From positions 1 to 5,782 of the forward strand of contig JAGHCO010000118.1 in assembly GCA_021160405.1 (NCBI GenBank): a stretch of DNA of 5,782 bases, written 5' to 3'. The notes under the pieces are model-generated. The model did no database searches. It had not been told where the DNA came from and saw nothing but the letters and a program-made list of their open reading frames with translations. The translations under genes and the position numbers were made by a program. Below are positions 1-5,782 of the stretch, in pieces; position 1 is the stretch's first letter, and every line of letters begins with the position of its first letter. This DNA is from Candidatus Aerophobota bacterium. GTDB lineage: Bacteria; Aerophobota; Aerophobia; Aerophobales; JAGHCO01.

Positions 1-1
1 C

Positions 2-1360
2 ATTGCTATAGATAGAGAAAATAGTGGAGTTTACAAACGAATTGCCAAATTTCCAGTTTTAGAAGTAGTTGGAAATTATATCCAAAGATTTTATGTAAAA
101 GTAAGGCCTATTCAGAGAGTAAAAAAGTCTTTTTATATTAAAGTAATACCTATAGATAAAGCTGGTAACCCCGCTTCTAATTATAAAGGAAAGATAAAAT
201 TCATATGCTCTGACCCAAAAGGAATAATCTCTCCCTCTGTTCATTGCTTTAAGGAAAGGCAGGGTGATTTTGTGTCTGTAGAAGGTAAATTGTTTACCCC
301 TGGAATACATACTATAACTGTTATAGATGAAGAAAAAGGATTTATTGGACGAAGTAACCCTATATTGATAAGCAACTCTTCTTATGAGCATTACAACCTC
401 TTTTTTGGAGATATTCATGGCCATAATGTACATTGTGACGGGAGAGGAACTATAGATGAGTACTATAGGTGGGCTCGAGATGTAAGATTTCTTGACTTTT
501 GTGCTCTCACCAACCATATAGAGGGAGCAAAACGTTTTCCAGTAGAAAATTTCTGGAATACTGTAAAGATAAAAGCAGCTGAGTACAATGACCCAGGTCA
601 TTTTGTTACTTTTTTAGCCTTTGAATGGGGAAGCTGGGAGTTATTTGGAGATAAGTGTGTTTATTATCTGTCTGAAGATGAGGATTATTTCCCAGCAAAT
701 GAAGAGAGAAGTAATACCCCGGAGAAACTTTGGAATTTACTTCGAGGAAAATCTGCTCTAACTATAGCTCATCATACCAAATACGGAGGTAAAACTGATT
801 GGAATTTTCAGGATGATGAGCTCCAACCTTTAGCAGAGATTTATTCTGTTTGGGGAAGTTCGGAGACAGGAAGTGAGCATTCAATACAAAAAGCCTGGGA
901 AAAAGGGCATAGATTAGGAGTAATAGCTAGTTCTGATACTCATACGGGCACTCCTGGAAACGAAGGAGAAGGACTTGCGGCTGTATGGGCCCATGATTTA
1001 ACCAGAGAATCTTTATTCGAGGCCTTTCGTCAAAGAAGGTGCTATGGCACCACAGGAGCTAGGATTATTATGGATTTTAGATTAAATAACTGTATGATGG
1101 GAGAAAGTCTTAATTTAAAGAATAATAAAAGTAGAAAGATAAGTATATTTGTGGCTGGAACAGCTCCCATTGAGAAAATCGAGGTACTAAAAAACAACCG
1201 AGTAGCTTATGTACATCCAGGCTACGGAAGTGTAGAAAACTTTGATTGGATAGATAACTCTGTAAAGGAACTTTTATCTTGGGGAGGAGAATTTTATTAT
1301 GTTAGAGTAGTTCAAGTAGATGGGGAAATGGCTTGGTCAAGTCCTATCTGGATTTTTTAA
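2..1360 (+). CDS. DUF3604 family PHP-like metal-dependent hydrolase (5' partial)
   Basis: The reading frame is open from base 2 to the TAA at 1358-1360, giving 452 residues with the N-terminus outside the window. A GTG at 272 is in frame, but coding continues upstream of it, so it is not the start. Residues about 25-125 look like an Ig-like beta-sandwich (IDKAGNPASN, then GRSNPILI). The metal-site region follows: GDIHGH (His139, His141), Asp146, TNH (His172), FEWGSW (Glu208), IAHHT (His257, His258), EIYSVWGSSE (Glu279) and SSDTHTGTPG (Asp312, His314). A C-terminal beta domain ends in the family signature MAWSSPIWIF. These motifs are those of DUF3604, a relative of PHP phosphoesterases and amidohydrolases. 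Its substrates are largely unknown, and no reaction can be assigned. The family's usual TDH reads TNH here, and the segment after Glu208 reads GDKCVYY where many relatives have His. I see no signal peptide, but the true N-terminus is not visible. Confidence 0.9.
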   Translation: MAIDRENSGVYKRIAKFPVLEVVGNYIQRFYVKVRPIQRVKKSFYIKVIPIDKAGNPASNYKGKIKFICSDPKGIISPSVHCFKERQGDFVSVEGKLFTPGIHTITVIDEEKGFIGRSNPILISNSSYEHYNLFFGDIHGHNVHCDGRGTIDEYYRWARDVRFLDFCALTNHIEGAKRFPVENFWNTVKIKAAEYNDPGHFVTFLAFEWGSWELFGDKCVYYLSEDEDYFPANEERSNTPEKLWNLLRGKSALTIAHHTKYGGKTDWNFQDDELQPLAEIYSVWGSSETGSEHSIQKAWEKGHRLGVIASSDTHTGTPGNEGEGLAAVWAHDLTRESLFEAFRQRRCYGTTGARIIMDFRLNNCMMGESLNLKNNKSRKISIFVAGTAPIEKIEVLKNNRVAYVHPGYGSVENFDWIDNSVKELLSWGGEFYYVRVVQVDGEMAWSSPIWIF

Positions 1361-1470
1361 GAAATATTTATTAAAAAAAGCGGTGCACAGAATCTGAAAA
1401 AAACCTTTTAAAATTGAGATAGGAATACAAATAGATTCAATTAAAATAAAAAATTAGGTGGGAGGGATCT
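1361..1470 (+). promoter_or_regulatory. Intergenic gap with weak promoter-like boxes
   Basis: This very A+T-rich gap of 110 bases separates the DUF3604 gene from the aminotransferase gene. TTGAGA at 1414-1419 matches five of six -35 consensus bases. TTCAAT at 1436-1441, 16 bases downstream, matches four of six -10 bases. Transcription from there would start roughly 20-25 bases before the aminotransferase ATG. In such A+T-rich DNA these matches could be chance, so read-through from the upstream gene remains the default. I found no GC-rich hairpin followed by a T tract, hence no intrinsic terminator. Confidence 0.2.
1457..1465 (+). promoter_or_regulatory. Strong Shine-Dalgarno for the aminotransferase gene
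   Basis: GGTGGGAGG closely matches the anti-Shine-Dalgarno complement. It lies 5 bases before the ATG at 1471 and 8 bases before a second in-frame ATG at 1474. The spacing slightly favours 1474; the two proteins differ by one Met. Confidence 0.6.
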
Positions 1471-2736
1471 ATGATGACTGGTAAATTAGCCATAGAAGGG
1501 GGAAAACCGGTTAGAACGGAGCCTTTCCCTCCTTGGCCATACTTCTGGGAGGAAGAAAAACGTGCAGTAAAAGAAGTTTTGGATTCTGGTCGAGTCAATT
1601 ATTGGACGGGTAAAAAAGGTTTAGAATTTCAGGAGAAATTTGCTGAGTATTGTGGAGTAAAACATGCTATAGCGGTATGTAATGGCACAGCAGCTCTTCA
1701 TGTTGCTTTAGCAGCTGCCAAAATTGGGCCAGGGGATGAGGTTATAGTTCCGGCTCGCACATTTATAGCTACAGCTATGGCTGTTCTTCATCAAAATGCC
1801 ATTCCTGTATTTGCCGATGTAGATTTAAAAACCCAAAATATTAGCGTTGCTTCGGTTAAGAAATTAATTAATCATCGAACTAAAGCTATAATTGCTGTCC
1901 ATCTGGCAGGACATCCAGCAGAAATGGATAAGTTAGCCGCCCTGGCTAAAGAAAAAAATCTTGTGATAATTGAAGACGCAGCTCAAGCTCATGGAGCAGA
2001 GTATAAAGGTAAGAAAACCGGTGGTTTAGGGGATATTGCAGCTTTTAGCTTTTGTCAGGATAAAATTATGACTACAGGAGGAGAAGGGGGTATGGTTACT
2101 ACTAATGATGATGAGATGGCGGAAATAGCCCGAACCTGTAAGGATCATGGTTACTGGGAAAAGGAACACAGGTCTTTATTGGAGATGGAGGCATTGTATA
2201 CTTATATTCACCATAGCTTAGGCTATAATTATCGTCTTACTGAAATCCAATCTGCGATAGGAGTGGAGTTAGTTAAAAAATTAGATTGGATGGTTAATAA
2301 ACGTATTGAGAATGCTCATTATCTCACCGAAAGCTTGGAGAAATTGGATTTTTTAAGAACCCCTTATGAAGCACCTTATGTGAAACACAGTTTTTACAAG
2401 TATTACTGCACTTTGAATTTAGGTAAACTTAAAGTAAATAGAGATCAATTTGTAAGTGCATTAAAGGCAGAAGGAATCCCTGCAGGAATAGGTACCACAT
2501 CGGAGCTTTATCTGGAAGAGGTATTTAAAGAAAAAAAAGGTTATGGTATGACTAACTGTCCCTTTGGATGTCCCCTGCATAAATGTGAAATTGATTATTC
2601 AAAAGTATTTTGCCCAAATGCCCATAGGTTAAGTAAAGAGGTATTTTTGTTACCTGTCCATCCTACTATTAAGAGAAAAGATCTGGATGACATTATTAAA
2701 TCTATAGAAAAAGTAGGTGAGAGATATAGAAGGTGA
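1471..2736 (+). CDS. DegT/DnrJ/EryC1/StrS family PLP-dependent aminotransferase
   Basis: The 421-residue protein is a fold-type I PLP enzyme of the family that aminates keto sugars and cyclitols, normally using glutamate or glutamine as amino donor; it should be cytosolic. The opening GGKPVR...PFPPWP is typical of the family. NGTAALH (71-77) is the phosphate-binding region, and IEDAAQAHGA places Asp169 against the PLP pyridine nitrogen. FSFCQDKIMTTGGEGGM contains the Schiff-base lysine Lys198, and YNYRLTEIQ (252-260) is the conserved substrate and dimer segment. The length is a little over the usual 370-400 because of a cysteine-bearing stretch at 362-382 (Cys363, Cys367, Cys372, Cys381), before the closing LPVHPTI. 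All catalytic residues are present, so it should be active. The exact substrate (keto sugar, keto-inositol or AHBA-like) cannot be told. It is probably co-transcribed with the hydrolase gene that starts 16 bases after its stop. Confidence 0.95.
   Translation: MMTGKLAIEGGKPVRTEPFPPWPYFWEEEKRAVKEVLDSGRVNYWTGKKGLEFQEKFAEYCGVKHAIAVCNGTAALHVALAAAKIGPGDEVIVPARTFIATAMAVLHQNAIPVFADVDLKTQNISVASVKKLINHRTKAIIAVHLAGHPAEMDKLAALAKEKNLVIIEDAAQAHGAEYKGKKTGGLGDIAAFSFCQDKIMTTGGEGGMVTTNDDEMAEIARTCKDHGYWEKEHRSLLEMEALYTYIHHSLGYNYRLTEIQSAIGVELVKKLDWMVNKRIENAHYLTESLEKLDFLRTPYEAPYVKHSFYKYYCTLNLGKLKVNRDQFVSALKAEGIPAGIGTTSELYLEEVFKEKKGYGMTNCPFGCPLHKCEIDYSKVFCPNAHRLSKEVFLLPVHPTIKRKDLDDIIKSIEKVGERYRR
2731..2736 (+). promoter_or_regulatory. 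Shine-Dalgarno-like AGGTGA overlapping the aminotransferase stop
   Basis: AGGTGA includes the TGA stop of the aminotransferase gene (2734-2736) and lies 16 bases before the ATG at 2753. That is longer than the ideal spacing. The position suggests translational coupling, with terminating ribosomes feeding the downstream start. The alternative GTG at 2717 has no clear Shine-Dalgarno upstream. Confidence 0.35.
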
Positions 2737-2752
2737 GAAAAAAGCTCAAGCA

Positions 2753-4108
2753 ATGAGGACACTTAAAGCTGGAACAGCTGTGGTAGATATAACTCCTCCT
2801 GTAGGAACAAGGATGGGAGGATATCGGTTAAGAGATATTCCTTCTCAGGGAATTCATGATCCTTTGTATGCTAAAGCTTTGATTCTTGAACAGGATGAGC
2901 AGAGAATAGCTATACTTACTGTTGATTTAGGAGCTGTTAATAAAAATATAGTGGAAAAAACCAAGGGATTAATTGAAGATAAAACAGGAATAAAAAAAGA
3001 AGCTATTTTAATTGCTGCCTCCCATACTCACTCCGGTCCTGATACCTTCTTTCTAACTGATGAGAATCTGAATAAAACCTACATAAGTATTTTGCCTGAA
3101 TATTTAGCTGGTGCGGTTTACTGGGCAACGAATAATATGCAGCCAGTAAAAATAGGAGTAGGAAGAGGAAAGGTTCAGGGAGTCTCCTTTAATCGTCGAT
3201 TAAAGACAAAAGATGGAAGAGTAAAGCTAAACTGGGAGAAGATATCTTCCGCAGAAATCGTAAGTGAAGGCCCAGTAGACGAAGAATTAGGAATAATAAA
3301 GGTGGAAACTTTAAAAGGAAAGTTATTAGCTGTTCTGATTAACTTTGCTTTACACGCTGCTGTAGTTGGTCCTCAGAATTTACTCTTCAGTGCCGATTGG
3401 CCTGGATATACCATGAGGTTAATAGAAAAAGTTAAGAAAGGTTGCATAGCTCTTTTCACCAATGGTGCAGAGGGAAATATAAACCATATAAAAACCCCTG
3501 GCGTATGGAAAGGAACATTTGAAGAGGCGCAAAGGATTGGTACTATAATAGGAGCAGAAGCTCTAAAAATTCTGGCTAGGGTATCAACAATTCCTGAGGC
3601 CATAATTGGGAATAAAAGTAGAAATATAAAAATACCTTTAAGAAAAGCCCCCTTTGCCAGTTTAGATCAACTGAAGGAATTAATTAAAAAAGAGGAAAAA
3701 CAGCTTGGAGAAGCAAAGTCTTCCAAGTTAAAAAAGGATCTTCAACGAAATAAAGAAATTTTGTGGATTATGGAGCAAAATCAAACAGAAGAAGAGATAG
3801 AAATACAAACTATAACTATTGGTGATAACGTATTGGTGGGAATTCCTGCTGAGTATTTTGTGGAATATGGCCTGGAAATTAAGGCAAAATCTCCTTTTAA
3901 CTACACTTTTATCGTAGGTCTGGCTAATGGTTACATTGGATACATTCCTACTCTTGAAGCCTTTAAAGAAGGAGGATATGAAGTTGAGTTTTGTGCTACT
4001 AGCAAGTTTGTTCCTCAAGCAGGGGAAATAATAAAAAAAGAAGTATTAAAGTTAATTAATGAGCTTGCTAAAGCTAAAAACCAGAACAAAATCTCGAAAA
4101 TGATATAG
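2753..4108 (+). CDS. Neutral/alkaline ceramidase-like zinc amidohydrolase
   Basis: This 451-residue protein matches the N-terminal catalytic domain of the neutral/alkaline ceramidase family, zinc enzymes that cleave amide bonds. LKAGTAVVDITPPVG opens the domain. ASHTHSGPD (His91, His93) and NFALHAAVVGP (His201) supply probable zinc ligands, followed by SADWPGY and FTNGAEGNINH (237-245). GIPAEYF (Glu367) and NGYIGYIPT fit the Glu and Tyr zinc ligands known in the Pseudomonas enzyme. It lacks the C-terminal domain of true ceramidases (about 650 residues or more) and has no signal peptide, so it is probably cytosolic with a small soluble substrate rather than ceramide. The site that carries the nucleophilic Ser in true ceramidases (NxGDVS) reads GNIN here. 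Residues about 300-348 form a charged, Lys/Glu-rich, probably helical segment. ATG 2753 is chosen because the family homology begins right after it; a GTG at 2717 would add 12 residues and overlap the previous gene. Confidence 0.88.
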   Translation: MRTLKAGTAVVDITPPVGTRMGGYRLRDIPSQGIHDPLYAKALILEQDEQRIAILTVDLGAVNKNIVEKTKGLIEDKTGIKKEAILIAASHTHSGPDTFFLTDENLNKTYISILPEYLAGAVYWATNNMQPVKIGVGRGKVQGVSFNRRLKTKDGRVKLNWEKISSAEIVSEGPVDEELGIIKVETLKGKLLAVLINFALHAAVVGPQNLLFSADWPGYTMRLIEKVKKGCIALFTNGAEGNINHIKTPGVWKGTFEEAQRIGTIIGAEALKILARVSTIPEAIIGNKSRNIKIPLRKAPFASLDQLKELIKKEEKQLGEAKSSKLKKDLQRNKEILWIMEQNQTEEEIEIQTITIGDNVLVGIPAEYFVEYGLEIKAKSPFNYTFIVGLANGYIGYIPTLEAFKEGGYEVEFCATSKFVPQAGEIIKKEVLKLINELAKAKNQNKISKMI

Positions 4109-4112
4109 GTAA

Positions 4113-4118
4113 TATAAT
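4113..4118 (+). promoter_or_regulatory. TATAAT box, possible -10 of a promoter for the CehA-like gene
   Basis: A perfect TATAAT lies five bases after the hydrolase stop. The -35 position (about 4090-4095) is poor and there is no TGn extension, so the case rests on one hexamer in A+T-rich DNA. If used, transcription would begin near 4125, and the leader of about 110 bases would include the 12-codon ORF at 4176-4214. Confidence 0.22.
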
Positions 4119-4165
4119 ATAAGTTGTGCACTCCTGGGCAGTTAGTAAACTTTAATTAAAAAGGA

Positions 4166-4175
4166 AGGGTACCCT
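4166..4175 (+). repeat. 10-base perfect palindrome AGGGTACCCT
   Basis: This self-complementary decamer overlaps the Shine-Dalgarno of the 12-codon ORF. It could be a half-spaced operator or chance; it is too short and lacks the loop needed for an RNA hairpin. No second copy was noticed near the other genes. Confidence 0.2.
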
Positions 4176-4214
4176 ATGTACTACTTCAGCATTACAAAGG
4201 GTTATCACAGATAG
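4176..4214 (+). CDS. Possible 12-residue leader ORF upstream of the CehA-like gene
   Basis: ATG at 4176 opens a 12-codon frame (MYYFSITKGYHR) ending at TAG 4212. Two further in-frame stops follow (TAG 4215, TAA 4218). AAGGAAGGG at 4161-4169 makes a good Shine-Dalgarno 6 bases before the ATG. The stops fall just before GGAG at 4221, the binding site for the next gene, so translation of the small frame could affect access to it. Three of the 12 residues are Tyr. With no homologues to compare, this may be a regulatory leader, a tiny peptide or chance. The gap from 4109 to 4234 holds no other gene and no terminator that I can see. Confidence 0.22.
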   Translation: MYYFSITKGYHR

Positions 4215-4234
4215 TAGTAAGGAGTGAGATAAGT

Positions 4235-5782
4235 ATGAAAGCATATAAAATGGTAAGTCAAAATAAAAACGGGAAAGTTCACTATGTGAAAGAAGGCACA
4301 TTTGTAAAGGATGATATTAAGAAATTGCATTACTACCAATTTGAGGTTCCAAAAGGAACTCGGGAAATTCAATTTTCTTTTGAGCTTTCTCCCAGAGTTT
4401 TAAAAGACCCTGAGAAAAATAGAGAATTAATCAAAGGTGCTCTTAGAGAATACATAGAAGAATATAGTGAAGATGATAAGGTTAAACTATTTGAATGGCT
4501 GAGAGAGAGATTTTTTAATACTGTGTATCCGATCCGTAATCTTCTAGATATATCCTTTTATGATTCAGAGGGTAATTATCTTGGGAAGTTAAATCAAGCC
4601 TTTCCTAGATCTGGAAAATTTGCCTTGTTAAATGAAAAGAGAGCAAGTTTAGGGCTAACTCCCAGAAAGATAAAGCCAGGTACCTGGATTGTTGAAATAG
4701 CTGTAGCCAGTATTGTGACAGATAAATGTCATTATAAAATGGAAATTTTTCTTTGCAGAAAAGAATCCGAGCTACCAAATAAAGTCAAGGGGAAAATAGT
4801 GGTAAGTTCTACGACAGAGAAAAAAAAGAAGGAAATTAAAGAAAAAGGCTACTGGTACGCTGGAGAGTTACATGTTCACTCTAATCACAGCGATGGAAAG
4901 AATACTATTAATGAGATAATACAGGGAGCAAAAAAAGAAGGTTTAGACTTTTTTGCCTTAACTGACCATGATGTAGTCAGTGGATATGATTTTATCCCTC
5001 AAAATGGTACCTTTCTTATAATAAAGGGTATTGAGATAACAACCTTTTATGGTCATGCTTTGGCTTTGGGAGTAAAATCAATTATTAATTGGCGACATAA
5101 TGGGAAGATTCGGAACATAAATGACATTATCAATGAGGTACACGCTCAAGGAGCTCTTTTCGCAATAGCTCATCCCTTTCACATAGGAGACCCAGTCTGC
5201 GCCGGCTGTAAATGGAAGTTTAAAGAGACAGATTACAGACTGGTTGATATGATGGAGGTCTGGCGTAATTCATGGAAATTAGGAAAGATTGAGAATTATC
5301 GAAGTTTCAAACTATGGGATAAGCTGCTAAATGAAGGACTAAGAATTACGGGTATAAGTAGCAGAGACTGGCATAATGTGGAAGAGAGGAAAAATGGGCA
5401 CATTCCTAAGACCTTTGTCCATGCTGATTCTCTCTCAGAAGATGGAATTTTAGAAGGACTCAGAATGGGACACGTATTTGTCAGCTCGGGACCCTTATTG
5501 TTTTTTTCAGCAAAACATAAGGATAAGAGATATGAATGTGGTGATGAGATAAAACTCATAGAAAAAGAGCCCATCAATTTTCAAATTCAAATAAAAAATC
5601 TTAAAAAGCCTTCTCGATTGCAGATCATAAAAAATGGCCTTAAATTTTTTGACATCTCCCTTGCAGAAGGAAAAGATCAAAGAGTTATCCTGTCTGATTT
5701 ACCAGAAAAAAGTAGTTGGTATAGATGTGAAATTTACACAGAGAAGGATAAAGAACTTCTATGTTTTGCCAATCCTATAAGC
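4235..5782 (+). CDS. CehA/McbA-type PHP metallohydrolase (3' partial)
   Basis: ATG 4235 follows a good Shine-Dalgarno (AAGGAG, 4219-4224) by 10 bases. The frame stays open for 516 codons to the window edge. Residues 1-190 form a beta-rich N-terminal domain without a signal peptide, followed by a Lys/Glu-rich linker (about 190-205). The PHP domain begins at WYAGELHVHSNHSDG (His213, His215, Asp220), then LTDHD (His245), KGIEITTFYGHA (Glu267, His274), AIAHPFHIG (His313), MMEVW (Glu341) and SSRDWHN (Asp378, His380). This looks like a complete multi-metal site. A CxxC pair (Cys322, Cys325) follows AHPFH. A C-terminal beta domain runs to the window end, where FANPIS resembles the usual end of such domains, so probably only a few residues are missing. 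CehA, the best-known relative, hydrolyses the carbamate carbaryl; other PHP proteins cleave phosphoesters. The natural substrate here is unknown. It shares its domain order with the DUF3604 protein upstream. Confidence 0.9.
   Translation, partial: MKAYKMVSQNKNGKVHYVKEGTFVKDDIKKLHYYQFEVPKGTREIQFSFELSPRVLKDPEKNRELIKGALREYIEEYSEDDKVKLFEWLRERFFNTVYPIRNLLDISFYDSEGNYLGKLNQAFPRSGKFALLNEKRASLGLTPRKIKPGTWIVEIAVASIVTDKCHYKMEIFLCRKESELPNKVKGKIVVSSTTEKKKKEIKEKGYWYAGELHVHSNHSDGKNTINEIIQGAKKEGLDFFALTDHDVVSGYDFIPQNGTFLIIKGIEITTFYGHALALGVKSIINWRHNGKIRNINDIINEVHAQGALFAIAHPFHIGDPVCAGCKWKFKETDYRLVDMMEVWRNSWKLGKIENYRSFKLWDKLLNEGLRITGISSRDWHNVEERKNGHIPKTFVHADSLSEDGILEGLRMGHVFVSSGPLLFFSAKHKDKRYECGDEIKLIEKEPINFQIQIKNLKKPSRLQIIKNGLKFFDISLAEGKDQRVILSDLPEKSSWYRCEIYTEKDKELLCFANPIS

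Noticed and set aside
272..274. GTG at 272 as the start of the DUF3604 gene
   Set aside because: The same frame is open to base 2 and encodes an Ig-like domain typical of the family, and no Shine-Dalgarno precedes the GTG.
59..601. 180-codon open frame on the minus strand
   Set aside because: It lies opposite the DUF3604 gene, whose frame shows clear family motifs. Its translation is Tyr/Ser/Phe-rich with no recognisable domain: an antisense shadow of A+T-rich coding DNA.
1361..1420. Possible terminator after the DUF3604 gene
   Set aside because: The stretch has A and T runs but no stable GC-containing stem followed by a T tract.
3373..4018. Two minus-strand open frames (3373-3603 and 3728-4018)
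   Set aside because: Both lie opposite the ceramidase-like gene, lack motifs and are explained as shadows of it.
1383..4131. GTGCAC hexamer about 20 bases after the stop in both longer gaps (1383-1388 and 4126-4131)
   Set aside because: Six bases with no shared flanking sequence; chance is the simpler explanation.
5296..5577. 93-codon minus-strand open frame
   Set aside because: Opposite the CehA-like gene, which continues in frame through the whole stretch with the SSRDWHN metal motif.

Overview
The window is an A+T-rich bacterial segment with four protein genes, all on the + strand and closely packed. Two are cut by the window edges. Ribosome binding sites are of the usual GGAGG type. Arginine is mostly AGA and isoleucine often ATA, which fits a low-GC anaerobe or uncultured lineage (something like Atribacterota, Aerophobota or a low-GC Firmicute). 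Nothing here fixes the taxon, and that guess is weak. I see no tRNA, rRNA, CRISPR array, insertion sequence or convincing terminator.

Layout: (1) 2-1360, the C-terminal 452 codons of a DUF3604 protein, a PHP-like metal-dependent hydrolase; its 5' end lies outside the window. (2) 1361-1470, a 110-base A+T-rich gap ending in a strong Shine-Dalgarno. (3) 1471-2736, a complete DegT/DnrJ/EryC1/StrS-type PLP aminotransferase. (4) 2753-4108, a complete neutral-ceramidase-like zinc amidohydrolase with no export signal, starting 16 bases after the aminotransferase stop. (5) 4109-4234, a 126-base gap holding a TATAAT box and a possible 12-codon leader ORF. (6) 4235-5782, the first 516 codons of a CehA/McbA-type PHP metallohydrolase. 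It is open to the window edge and probably nearly complete.

Three of the four genes encode predicted metal-dependent hydrolases of C-N, ester or phosphoester bonds, and the fourth is a sugar- or cyclitol-type aminotransferase. Both PHP proteins have the same plan: a beta-sandwich domain, the PHP-like metal centre, then a C-terminal beta domain. The likeliest reading is a metabolic cassette that makes or breaks down an amino-substituted, amide- or carbamate-containing small molecule inside the cell. The substrate cannot be told from sequence. The cassette is the most interesting thing in the window, since these families recur in environmental genomes but are mostly uncharacterised.
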